From Rhynochetos jubatus (taxonomy: Eukaryota > Chordata > Aves > Eurypygiformes > Rhynochetidae), in contig CM050690.1 in assembly GCA_027574665.1 (NCBI GenBank), positions 34,194,357 to 34,258,356 on the forward strand: a stretch of 64,000 nucleotides of DNA, written 5' to 3'. The notes beneath the pieces were generated by a model. The model did no database searches, was not told the DNA's origin, and saw only the letters and a list, made by a program, of their open reading frames with translations. The translations under genes were made by a program, and so were the position numbers. This document shows, one piece after another, positions 14,401 to 26,785 of this stretch (position 1 is its first letter; each line of letters starts with the position of its first letter).

Positions 14401-15449
14401 CAAAAATGTTTTTCAAAGTTCCAAAGTATTTTAGAAGGGTTTTTATATAACGTAGATGGCAGGAACAGCAAATCCCAAACTTGTGCTAATGAAACTGAGC
14501 CACCATAGGCTGTACACATCTCCTTCTCCATTCTGAAACACCTATGTCAAAAGATTGTTCAGGCTGGAAAGTGAAGGTCTCAAGAATCAGGAATGAGAAG
14601 TTGTAAGATTTCCTAATCTTAAGTCTATTTTCCAATCCATACTGTATGTAAGTTAACACATAGCCACACAAACCTCCCTCTGACATCCCTAGGCTGCACT
14701 GCATTGAGGAATCAGAGGGCTATTCTTTATTTCTTTTTTTGGTCTTCCCATATTTTCACATGGGACACAACATACTTCAGCGCTTCACTGCATGCACAAG
14801 TATTCACTCCCTCCTGGACGCTGCAGGGATGCTTTCACCGTGCCTCCCACTTGCACGTTCAGCGCACTCTACTCCCACCCTACAGCCTGGGAGTGTGAAG
14901 CACGGAAAAAGGAATGCCAGACTTGTCAAAAACAAGTTGCTGGCATTTGATTTTTTGGCATACCTAGAACCTGACCGTATCCTGCACGTATGGGACATCT
15001 GCAATCACTCCTCACTTGCTCCTGTGAGCTCTCAGCCCTTCTGCAAACCTGTCTGCAGATGTGTTCCCTGGATGGGCAGGAAAAAATGCAGCTAATGGCT
15101 GCGCTGGAAGAAACTGACTCAAAAGGTGGTCCAGCAGGAGATGTAGAGAAACGATCCAGCTGATGAGGAAGCCCTCAACTGCCTTAAACAGGAAACTAGC
15201 CCTTCTTTCACTGCAACTCTCTATGCATAGGAGCCAAAGAAAGACCCAAGAACAAACTGAGAAAAAACACAATTGTACCCAGTGCCTGCTGGTCTGCTGT
15301 GGGCCATGCTCAGCAGAGAAGGACTCTGCTGCGAAAGTGTCTGCTTCTTTCTTAAGTTTCTGCTGAATTATTTAAAAACAAAACAGAACATGGCCAAATA
15401 TTGAGGAGTGTTTTCCCCGCACAGCACAAGTAAGTAAAGGGCACATTCT
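8455..15449. other. Non-genic interval
   Basis: About 7 kb without a supportable gene. The longest open frame (11530-12006, + strand) has no recognisable domain, signal peptide or splice context. A long T/A-rich low-complexity tract at about 12153-12226 is listed separately. A patch around 9210-9410 and most of 12240-15440 are unique AT-rich DNA. Confidence 0.55.
12153..12226. repeat. T-rich low-complexity tract
   Basis: Imperfect TTTTTA-type units run into an uninterrupted T run of about 18 bases. On the minus strand this is an A-rich tract. No SINE or pseudogene body is seen adjoining it, so I call it simple low-complexity sequence rather than a retroposed poly(A) tail. Confidence 0.85.
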
Positions 15450-16467
15450 GGCATGTGGGCAATGCACCCTTATAAGCACAAGCACAGGCTGGGCAGAGAA
15501 TGGATCGAGAGCAGCCCTCAGGAGAAGGACTTGGGGGTAACAGTGAATGGAAAGCTGGACATGAGCCAGCAGTGTGTGCTGGCAGCCCAGAAAGCCAGCC
15601 ATATCCTGGGCTGTATCAGGAGAAGCGTGGCCAGCAGGTCAATGGAGGTAATTCTCCCCCTCTACCCTGCTCTTGTGAGACCCCACCCAGAGTACCGTGT
15701 CCAGCTGTGGAGCCCTCAACATCAGAATCATAGAATGATTTGGGTTGGAAGGCCAGCCTCTACTTGTGCTTGGGATTGCCCCGACCCGTGTGCAGGACCT
15801 TGCACTTGGCCTTGCTGAACTCCATGAGTTTGGCACAGGCCCAACTCTCCAGCCTGTCCAGGTCCCTCTGGATGGCATCCCTTCCCTCCAGCATGTCGAC
15901 CGCACCACACAGCTGGGTGTCATCAGCAAACTTGCTGAGGGTGCACTCGATGCCATCATACATGTCAGTGACAAAGATGTTAAACAGTATGGGATATCGA
16001 CCGGTTGGAGTGAGTCCAGAGGAGGCCATGAAGATGCTCAGAGGGCTGGAGCACCTCTGCTATGGGGACAGGCTGAGAGAGTTGGGCTTGTTCAGCCTGG
16101 AGAAGAGAAGGCTCCGGGGAGACCTTATAGCACCTTCCAGTACCTGAAGGGGCTACAAGGAAGCTGGGGGGGGACGTTTTACAAGGGCCTGTAGTGACAG
16201 GACAAGGGGTAATGGGTTTAAATTGAAAGTGGGGAGATTTATATTAGATATCAGGAAAAAATTCTTCCTGGAGTGGGTGGTGAGGCACTGGCACAGGTTG
16301 TCCAGAGAAGCTGTGGATGCCCCATCCCTGGCAGTGTTCAAGGCCAGGCTGGATGGGGCTTTGAGCAACTTGGTGTAGTGGAGGGTGTCCCTGCCCATGG
16401 CAGGGGGGTTGGAACTAGATGATCTTTAAGGTCTCTTCCAACGCAAACCATTCTGTGATTCTGTGAT
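15450..16467 (+). mobile_element. CR1 LINE (outer copy, interrupted)
   Basis: A plus-strand CR1 carrying the last part of ORF2 and the 3' UTR, in two pieces: 15450-15723 and about 16004-16467. The first piece encodes the CR1 C-terminal segment ([19 protein letters not shown], then a run of QCVLAAQKA type). The second resumes at 'gttggagtgagtccagagg' and runs through 'gggcttgttcagcctggag' and the 3' UTR to the tail 'attctgtgattctgtgatt'. About 20 bases of the expected CR1 sequence are missing at the join. Between the pieces lies a CR1 segment in the opposite orientation (separate entry). The 3' UTR closely resembles that of the minus-strand copy at 60641-60970, suggesting the same subfamily. 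Confidence 0.9.
15724..16003 (-). mobile_element. Inverted CR1 fragment nested in a CR1
   Basis: Read on the minus strand, this encodes part of CR1 reverse transcriptase. [14 protein letters not shown] comes first, then the catalytic FADD motif (15919-15930), then [11 protein letters not shown] and [14 protein letters not shown]. It then jumps straight to the CR1 terminal sequence 'ccttccaacccaaatcat' and 'tctatgattct', skipping the rest of ORF2 and most of the 3' UTR. It is thus an internally deleted copy with its own 3' tail, which fits a separate insertion into the outer CR1. The reading frame stays open across the RT piece (about 89 codons), but it is only a fragment. Known: FADD is the RT palm active-site motif of CR1-clade LINEs. 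Inferred: the order of events. Confidence 0.85.
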
Positions 16468-19400
16468 TAACCACAGCATTCAAAGGCTTGCTTCAAATTG
16501 TAGGATTGAAGAGTCAACTGAAAATAATTAATTTAAACATGAATAGCATTGCCTTATTTCCTCTGAAGCCCTTCTAAATTCAACCTGAAGTAGATATGCA
16601 GAATGGAAAATTTTCAGCCTGCACAGTTAAAACAATTTGGCAAACTTCACAGCAACCGTAAGAAGGGGCCTTATAATGGGAAACATACAGAAACTGTAGG
16701 TGTAGTTAATACATCTGCCTATGAAACGTGGAACAGGAGAGAGATGCTAAGTAGAACACCAGATTCCAGCTTTGCACAGAGTGTGATCTCTATCTGTTTA
16801 ATCGGAGCTTATTATTGTGGCCCATTATTCTTCTGCATTCTTTTCACACCCCAGCCTGACACTTTGCAACAGATCATGTAGAGAGAAAACAATACAACAA
16901 AACACTTTCCTGAGGAAATTTTTTATCTGTATAAGTAATAACAAAAGAGGAAAGTGGGACTTTGAAGGAAAAGGAGCAAGTGCTACAAATGAAGACACCG
17001 GCATGGCATGTATGCTACATTTATTCTTTAATGAGTGTGTTTTGCACAAAGAAATATGATGAGAAAGTGAAAGTGGCACAGGTTCTGCAATTTGAAAGAG
17101 AGTATGGAGGGCATGGTAGATCTTGGAGTGATTGGGGAGGAATGAAAAGGAAAGTGGCTGAGGAGCTCTGCAGCCTGTGGCTGAGGAAGTGAAGACTGAC
17201 AAGTTAGAGAGAATAAAAGTACCAAACTAGAACATGGAAACTATCCCTGCTCCTCCCTCTCCTTCACTCCTCGCTCTGTCTCTCATCTCATCTCTGGGAG
17301 AGAGAACATAAAGTTTTATTGCATTCATTAATTTGTTTTCAGGAATCACAAATTATGCTTTGATTTTTATCTGCCAAGTCTGTGCAAGGATCTGGAATGC
17401 TACAGTCGACACCTACTTTAGGATAACCTAAGAGAGCAGCACCCAGGAATTTCAGCTAGCAAAAGCTCTCCTTGTACATCACTTTTTTCTTCAGAAGGAC
17501 AGATGGGAGGGTTCTGCACTTCTTCACCATTTGTTTCCTTGCTGCCAGGCTGAAGAACTCACCAAGGAATTCTTTGTGGAAAATCATCCACACCCCATCT
17601 GCTTCAAGGCAAAGAGAAACTGCTTCCTTCAAGGTTATTTTTTAATTTTTTTATTTTTTGCATAGACTCTCTTTGACAAATCAAATGTTTCTTTTCTACT
17701 GCTTCTTTTCAAACCCAAGTTCAAGAAATGGCCAGGAAAAATGGACACAGTGTGTAAAACAACCTCTGCAGTCCCATTCTTTTTGGCCAAAATGCACATA
17801 GCTGACTCATAGCCCATCTTTTTGAACTAAGCCTTTCTCCCTGCCACATATTCTCTGGTTTTGCCTAGTCTAGGACTGAAACACAGAAATAACAAAACTT
17901 CTGTCAAAATCCTCTAGTGATTTTCTCCAAGAATTTATTTTCTTTCATAGTGTCCTCCCAGTGCTCCCAGTTCCACCTATGGGTGCTACCAAAAATATTT
18001 TAGTCTATCTATACACCTGTGCAAGGTGTGCACAAATCCTGAAAGTCCTGGGAGTGGAATTCCACTAACCCATGCTCCTTGGGGACTGCACAATCTGCAG
18101 TGCCCCTGAAGAGAAGTTCACATTTCCAGTGCTTGTGGATGAGGTTCTCTCCCTTCCTTTACACACGCATTGCTGCTTCGTGAAGCTACACAGTCCCTGT
18201 TTAGCTGGGGCCATGGTGTGTGCACACGGGGTTCAGGTGGCGTTTGCCTAGGTCACATTTACTAGCTGTCTTGGTCACCCTAACTACTCCATACTAGATG
18301 GTGAGATATTTACGTAACTATAGGCACAAGGCAACCATCCCTGCCTTTGTACTACAGCCCTCAGCAATCAGACCGTGTATTCAATATCCCTGTGTCCTGC
18401 TATAGACCCACACACTATCCTGGGTCTGCCTGGCCAGTTATTATGGACAGTGAAGAAGACAGACAACAACTGATAGTGTGGGATAGGGTTCAAACTCACA
18501 AGTCCCTCACAGTTTGTGACGTCCTACAACCCAGATCTTTTTGGATGCCACTGTGTCCAGCCAACACAGATAAAATATTTCATTCCATGATGATAGCAAC
18601 TGCACCTATGTGGTGGCACAACCTTTGGTTGTGCAAGCCAGCTCCTCTGACAGCTACCAAGCCACTACTCACGGTCCACCCAGGGGAGCACAGGGGCAGC
18701 TCTCCTGTGGCCATGAAGAAACATATAGCTGCTTCCATTTGCAAATCCAGCATCTCACTGCAGGTCAGAGGAGAACCAGTCTGATGTGGGAAGATGGGCT
18801 GTGAGGCTGTTGCTGTGAAGCGTTCATAATCACTCCGTTGCTATCTTGTCTCATAGCCTATCTCACATGGCTTGCCAATGCTTGGAAGGTTACTGAAGGC
18901 CAAGACCAAGTTATACCTGCATCTCTCTGCGTTGGCTGTTATCCAAGGACTTCATGTTCTTTGGTCCTTCACCTTCTACCTCGTCTTTGTACTCTTTATA
19001 AAGAGAAGGATGTCCTTTCCCATTGCACTCCACAGACTGTTTGATGACTGTCAGAGTCCGTTAACTATGTTCGTGGCAATATTTCATTTCAAGGAGTCCC
19101 TGATCCTTCAGTTCCCCCCAGATGGCAAGCAGAGGCTGTTCGTCTTTATGTCTCAGGGCAGGTGTGGAAAATACGGTAGAGCGATGTAGCGCACAGATGT
19201 AAATGGACTGACCCCGAGCAAGACAAGCGCTTGAACAGGTAGATGATATCTCATCATCATAGAAACAATAGCAGATGCTGGTGCATCCCAGTAAAGACGA
19301 AGAATGGAAGACTGCCAGAAGAGCACTCAGAGCAGATGGACAAGCACAGACATCTGCACACTGACTTAATACTCAGTAAACCAACTGCACTTTTAAAATA

Positions 19401-22400
19401 GCAGCATGAAATATGCAGTAACTCACCAGATAATACATGCTAAAATATTGTCACGTAGACAGAGCTAATTTCAAATGAACCGTCCATGTCCTTCCACTAT
19501 CTTGTAGGCAAGTCCTTAGCGTACGTTTTTCCAAACAGTCGTTGGCAGTTCAGTATCCCAAGCCTTAGCACTTTAAAAAAGGACAGAAAATTGTTTTGGA
19601 AAAGGACCAAACATTAACTGTTAAAACTCAAAACAAAGGAGCATGAGTCAGGAAACTAATCTTTTTTTATATATCTGAAACGAGAAATGAAATTCGGTTT
19701 GGAAAACATTTTTATTAAAAACTGTAGCTGTCTGTACTCTGAAACACCCTGGAGGTCTAAAGATGATATCAGTATATAAATATTCAGGGCTTCCTGAATA
19801 TTTCTTTTCAGAAAAGACTTTTTTTCCCCCCCTTACAATTTCTTTGACCTTTAGAAAACAGTCACTATTTGTAGCTTGATTTTTTCAAGATGTTCTCCGG
19901 TACATAAAGATGGCAGGGAATTCAATTTAAAAGTCAACTCATGAAACACCATATAATAGTCAGAAGATAGCATCGCTTTAGGCGATATTTTATTAAGTGA
20001 ACAGCCATTCAAAGCATTTTGGAGCATATTATATCCTATTCAAAGGCGTTCACTTCCTTCAATGCTACAGCAAAAGTATTTTACAAGAGAGATGATATTT
20101 GAACTATCCACAGGCATATGGATAAAATGCAGGGTTCTCAGCCGTAACAGAGATGAGCCGTCTTCTTGCATTACAGAGGGCTGTCAAAAGGACTGATATA
20201 TAAAAGGTCTTTTTTTTTTTTTTTTTTTTTAAAGGGAACAAGACTTCCATGAGTTGCCATAGAACAGCTGCAAAAATACCTTCAGTCTGTCATCTGGAAT
20301 TCCTGAAGGTGACTCGTGGATTTCTGGCTAATGAAACATTGCAAAATACCACTCACCATGTTGTAAAATATCCCTAATGGTTTATTAGCCTCTTACAGGA
20401 CAAAAATAATGAAAGGTGCCCCAAGCATGTTATTCTGTTACAATTATATAAAGAACAAAGTTAGAAAGAAATGATGTCAGGACAGAACCAAACATAAGGA
20501 GGTTTCTCTGTGACCTCAAAAGTGGATTATGGATGACTTGTGACATTACAAAGCAATCACTGGAGACCTGGGGTCCAATTAGGGATTCTCGCTGATGAAA
20601 ATCAGTACGCTTTCTCATGATTTACAGCAAAGTAAGATTAAAATTTGGTCACCAAAAACTTATTCCACTTGACCTTATCCAGCACAAGAATTTGTTCCTG
20701 AAACAGAACTAACTCATTCCACAGAGAAGCCATCTGATAAGAGTAACAGAGTGGGTAATAGATTACTTAAGGTTGAGAGCAAGGAGAGGACACTGAAAGA
20801 ACTGTTCTTTCCAAGGTTCAGAAAACACAGTATGCATTATACACCATACAGTCTTTTTGATATTTCTGTTTTTCTACCTTTACAAGACAAGGTTTAGTAA
20901 AATAGAGGAAATTACCCAATTTCTAAACAAATGACCTTGTACACTACCTCTTAGCTAAATAAAGAGGGAAGCTTTTTTCTCCTAAACAACCCTACAGTTC
21001 AATAATTTGACCTTCTATTTTTGGAGCGGGGGGAGAGGGATCATACATTTTATTTTTGTCAAATACAAAGCAGTTTTAATAGTTTTCATTTAATGAATTT
21101 ATCTTTGTTTAATGCGTTCCTATAAAAAAAATTCCATGGTAGACAAAAATAATCCAGTGCTACACATGGGAAGAACAACCGTGAAAGCTTGCAGAGACAT
21201 GACGAATGGCTTTACACTCCTGGGGAAATATTGACCCAAATTGGAGGATGGTGCTTGCTGATGCAATTGGTAACGATGGTTCTAACAGTCACAACACAAC
21301 TGCAATTGGGTTTTCACCATATTGCTAGCATGGAGGAGAGTTTCACCCTTTTTGCTGTTTCCTAGGCATGGTCCATGAAAAAAGCCTCGTTCTATCAGAT
21401 TTTCTTATGGACAAAGACATGTTCCCAACATAAAAATCCTTCCTGACATAGATGGACCGTATAGACAGACATTCCCCTTCAACCTTAAATCTGTCCAGTT
21501 TTAAGCATTTAAGTTGGAGTTTGGGGAAGAGGATACACAGGGCTTCCTGCTGACTATTTGCACAGGGGTGATTTTCATTCACAATGACCATAAATGCCTA
21601 CTTGTTTCAAAATAAATGTAACTTGTATCCTTTCTGTGCCTTTTCAGGTGTGCAGCCTGGGCACATTAACTTATTCATTACATAGCTGTACCTATCCGAT
21701 GGAAATCCTCACAGCCAGCGACATTCTGCAGATGTGAACATTGCTGGGAATAAGCTGAACCTAAAAGGCCAAAAGTGGACAAAAATTAGGATGCTTTTCA
21801 ACTGTGATCAGGACATCATTTGCTCTACAACACTCATGTTTCTACAACACTCATGGAAAAAAACCCCTTGCTTCTCTTCCGCTGAGATGTCAAATGAAAC
21901 ATGTAAAAGACAATGGTATTTTATTCCTTGCTAAATGGTCTAACACAGTAAATGTTAGTGTGATAATGATGACAGTGATGGTTCAATATATGTTACTTAT
22001 TCAAAATCAAAGGAGAAGACAGGAGAAAAGAGCAGTATCTCTTCCCTGTTATCTCTACCGTTTCTCCTCCATTTTCTTTCCTTCCCATCTTCATCTTCTT
22101 TTTTCTTTTCTTTTTTTTCTTTTTCAGGAACAGCTGTCTTGCCACCTCTTGCCCAGATTTTCAAAGTATTCTACTAGACCTAGTGCTCAGTTTCAAGGCT
22201 GGTTACAAACCAAGCCTGGTTTGACAGAAAGGGGGAGTTTGGACCAGTCACACACTACTGTTGTAGGCTGGATGAACTCTGTCTACCTAATTCTGAATCC
22301 CCTTGAACATCAAAGGTCTAACTCACACTTCAGGGTTAGCAGGGTCACATTCCATCTAAAAGAAGACTAATACTGCTTGAACCGTTCACAACAAGCTTCT

Positions 22401-25400
22401 TGTTTGACAGCTTGTGCTCCATTTTTTGTTCTCAAATTACATGCAACCAAACTTATATTTTGTCACTTCTTTAATAATTCACTAAACACTTTATGGAGAC
22501 TCAATCAAATAATGGCTTGCTCTGAACTATCTGCTCTGAAATGACCTCTAAGCCTTGAATATTTGTAGTGTGCCATTCAGGCTGCAATTTTCCACCTGGC
22601 AGTAACTCCTGGTCTCTGGAAGTTTCCCAATCCACAGAAAGATTTCAAGATGGTCACCCAAATGATCCTGATGCGTATTCTCAAAGAAATATGCTTAAGT
22701 GTGAGTTTGTACAATAATTTGCCTCTGGCAAATAATTCTGTGAAGGGAAATTCAGTTAAGAAAACTGGCAAAAGGCAACTGGAGAGGCCATAGCAGTATC
22801 AATAAGCATGGTTGGAGGACCTCAGCTCTGCTGTTTTTTTCCTAAATGTCAGCAGGGACTGAAAATAAAATACAATCACAAAAGGGCTTGAGAGAGAAAA
22901 ATGTAAGGGAAAATGCAGAGGCATACGAAAAAGAAATATAAAGATGTTATCACAACATGGCAACCATTCTGCAGTGGAATAAAAAATGCTGAAAAAAAAG
23001 GTGAAAGACAGTAGTACTACCCACATGCATATACAATCGTCTGATCTCACCTTGAGGAAACTCACCACCCTTCACTAAGTGTCAGATTATCCAACTCAGA
23101 ACACACTGCTAAACTTTTCGGCATATAAGAACTCACTCCAGTTGATGAGAAATAACACATTGCAAGTCTGAAGGCCCAGCTAAGTCAAAGCAAGCAATCA
23201 GTTAATGATACCACTTTTCTGTCAAAGAAAGTCTACAGCAGTTATATAACCTGGTTAAATACGACTGTGAACTAGACATATCCTTTGCAAACCGGGTATT
23301 ATAGTAAATTTTCAAGCAGGACTAGCTTTGCAATCCCCAAAAATGTATCATGAGTGTATTGCAAAACCTCATCGCTATAGCATCTCTCCACTGGTATGAC
23401 ACAAATATAACGAAAGAAAGCATTCGGTGAACTTAACTCAGACCGTCACTGGAACGAACTTGGACCTTAAGATAGAGGTAGGCAGAGAATAGGGATCTTT
23501 CCCTCTTCTACAGCTAAGTTAAAGCAGCAGATGCCAAACGTGGAAAGCAAGGATAGGGTATAAATTTGTAAGGCTATTTTTCTCTTAAGACATGAGCCTT
23601 CGTTTAGGGAATATCCTTTCCACTATTTCTGAATCTTTATATTACAGCTTGTAGTCCGTAAGCACACGACGGGTATACAGAACGGGGTAAAGACTGTGAA
23701 CAAGAGGAAGTAACAAAAGTACTAAACAGACCTGTGGGGTGAATGTATAAGAACAATGGAAGAACAGAATGAAGCAAATGTAAATGTTTTTGACTGTTTT
23801 TTACAAGAATATTTGCGATGGTGCTATACTGAATCCTAACCCTAGTCTGTTTTACCTCTACTTAAGGACTGAATACTAACACATCAGATAAAAGTGACTA
23901 GACAGTGCTACACAACCAGCAGTTTCACCTGCAGCATAATGAACTGAACTGGCATGGTTATCATGAGTAACCAATTATACAATAATTACTGTAACAATTA
24001 ATACTGCAGGAATTAATGTTGATAGAAAATGACCTGAGTGGGAAAATGAAGTATAGCTATGCACAATGGTATTTAAAAGCAGTAAAAAATTTGCACTAGT
24101 TATGAGAGATGTTTCCAAATAAATCTCTTGAAAGAAAGTGGTAGAAACCCTTTAACTTATCACTCAGGACATTTAAAAATAGGCCAAAATAAACCACTGG
24201 AAAAATGAACACAATGGCTAATCTCACACTGACTCCATAATCTTGCAATAGGGACGGAGAGTGTTCCAAACCCTCTTTTCCATCTCCAGTGTCTCATATC
24301 TGTAAGCCCCTGGACATGTTTGGGCTATCCAGCCACGGATATTAGGTCTGGCTCCAGAAAGCAGCATGATGCCAGCACACAACTCGGTTCCCAGAGTTTG
24401 GGAAATCTCCAGAGCACTGCTGATGCTAACCACTTTCCCAAAAGTACCAACTTTAGTCTCATCTTTACAGTCTCCCTAAACTGATCCATCCCTTCTGGGG
24501 GACTTTGAAAAGAGCAGTTGCCCCAGGCAAGCAGAAAGACGACAGCATAGCTCACCTCCACGATGCACACAGAAAGTGATTACTGTTTGTTAGGAAGAAC
24601 AAAATACTCATTCGCAACACATCTGAGAATGGCTGGTGGCTCAGTGTGTTTTGGTGTATCACAGACCTGAACACAATATTTCACCTGAAAAGAAAAACCA
24701 CAGTTATTATGCGGTGTTGTTACCAAGATCTCCCAGCTCAATATTTTAATGCTTATTATTGGCACAGTGACAAGTTTATGACTGACTGTGTTTCTCCAGC
24801 ATTTGTAAAGCCCTTAATTTTTGTTAGCTGCAGAAAGGAGATACATTTTCAAAGCTATCCATGACTGTGAATAATTCCTTTTTTGAATGTCAAACTAGAA
24901 AATCTGATTTTCAAAGGTTAGGTGCTCCACATATTCTGAGAATCAGGTTGTCTGGAAATGTCTCAGACTGTGCCCTTAACATGGAAGTAACTGAATCATT
25001 CATCACTTTTGCAAATTAAACTTTTAAGACACAAAGACATTCTTCTTTCATCCCAGCATTCAGATACCACAGCTAAGGGCGTAGTAGAGGCATGGAGCGG
25101 AACTTTACTAACGGCTTTGACATCTTTTAATTTTAAGTGAAGTGTAGGAAGAAAGAAGCATGTAGCTGCACGAATGTAGCTGCTGTTCTTGTCATAAAAT
25201 CTGCTAATTATCCAAGCTACCTCCCTCCATATAAAAATCCATCTTATTTCATTCTCTCCTCTGGTATTTCAAGAAAATGAACACGTGAACTAAAGGGAGT
25301 TTAGGCTGCTGACCATACCGAAAGTTGTACTAATTAACTAAAACTGCCTTTTAAAAGACCTGGTTAAATCAGAGCAAATCCTTGCCCAAGCACACTTGAA

Positions 25401-26785
25401 ATAGTTTATTTATTGAGTAACACTGATTTATTTGGATTTGGTAATCTGGGTCAGGACTCTGAAATATTTGCATGCCTACTTCATGTTTAGTGTACTATTT
25501 AGTCTATACACATTTTGGTTTAGTGCAATGAAAGGATGAAACTCTTCTAAGAAGGTGTAATAAACAAGTCTGACACGCTTTTACAGCAGGTCAACTCAAT
25601 AAGGACATCACCATTTCTTGATGATATGAAGCCAGCTGTGCTTAAAGAAACTTGTTGAAACACACCCAAAATCAGTTTGCTAACTCCAAATTTATGTTGA
25701 ATTAGATTTTTATTACTTTCATCAAATTATTTTGAAAAACAGTTTTATTTTAACCACAGCTGCTTTTGTGTGTAAACGAGACCTCAGGCAAATAGGATTA
25801 CAGGATACATCAAGGATACCTACTAAATAGAATAGAATGAGGATATGCTTTTGAATGGCATGTTTCACTGCAGCCATCTTCAAATTCAATACAGAAATTG
25901 AACGTGGATGTAGAAGGAGACCAAATTAGGTATTACCCTTCCAGAATACGTTACATTTGTGTTGGTGTAATCTGAAACCACAAAAATGAAACTGCTACTC
26001 TTATTTTTGTCCCTCAAGCTATGTAGAGTGGAACTCTGCTTGCCCACAAAGCCACTCATTCCTTCGTGCTTCTCGTATAAGAAAGCTCAGAATTTCCTAT
26101 TTCTTGCAAATTTGTATTATATGAATTTCAAAGTAGCACATCCAGAAAATTAAACACAAACCTATTAGCTGCTTTAGGGAATATCTGGTTATAAACAATT
26201 GAAAAATCTGGAAAAAAAAATCAACAAACCAAAATCAACCACTAAACAAAAAACAACTAACTGCTTTTGTGTGTCCAACACAAAAGAACAACAAAGAACT
26301 CCCATAATACTGTGATGGTTGAAATTGTTTTGACATAGTGACAGTGTGTGTGGTTTATACTCATCTTTGTAGAACATGGTTTTTCATTTAACTGGCTTAA
26401 CAGGTGACCAGAAGCGTGTTGCATTCACAATTACTTTTGTCTTTTAGGCCCAAAATAGGGTTGGAGCCTTACCCTGTTCTTAGGTTTGTTTTAACAGCAT
26501 GTGTGGTCCAGTTTATCATCTAGATTGGAAGAGAGTTCAAAAAAGCTGAAGTCCGGCAAAGCATTGTGCAACAATTCCATGTTTACTGTACTGGTTGCAC
26601 TGGGTAAATAGTCTCAATGGTACTTACTATTTCATATATAAATAACAACCTCCAACTTTACAAGGATTCTACTCAATTTTTAAGTAAATATTGTACATGG
26701 AAAAGGCATATTGGAAAAAATTATAACCCAAAACCAAAAAGGAGTCACTGAATTAAAAATATATTTAGGGCAAGTTTATGTATTC
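16468..26785. other. Non-genic interval
   Basis: About 10 kb with no gene I can support. The frames at 18347-18784 and 21804-22370 (+) are the longest and show no domain, no conserved-looking motif and no splice architecture. A 21-base T run sits at 20210-20230. A possible ancient repeat near 24890-25020 is listed separately. Confidence 0.55.
24890..25020. repeat. Possible ancient amniote interspersed repeat
   Basis: The stretch has 'ctgattttcaaaggttaggt', then 'tctgagaatcagg', and later 'catcacttttgcaaat'. This resembles an old amniote repeat class I recall from reptile and bird genomes, in which 'gattttcaaaggtgctgagc' pairs with 'ctgaaaatcagg'. The match is by memory and heavily diverged. 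It may be chance. Confidence 0.25.

Noticed and set aside
15500..16194. Plus-strand frames of 121-149 codons within the nested CR1
   Set aside because: These read CR1 sequence in sense or antisense and are explained by the LINE copies.
18617..18636. A short hairpin ('gcacaacc' with 'ggttgtgc')
   Set aside because: The stem is only 8 base pairs with a tiny loop and no flanking structure of a tRNA, miRNA precursor or other RNA gene.
21804..22370. A 188-codon plus-strand frame
   Set aside because: It includes a pyrimidine-rich stretch read as a Phe/Leu run and no conserved motif. There is no evidence of a gene or processed pseudogene.
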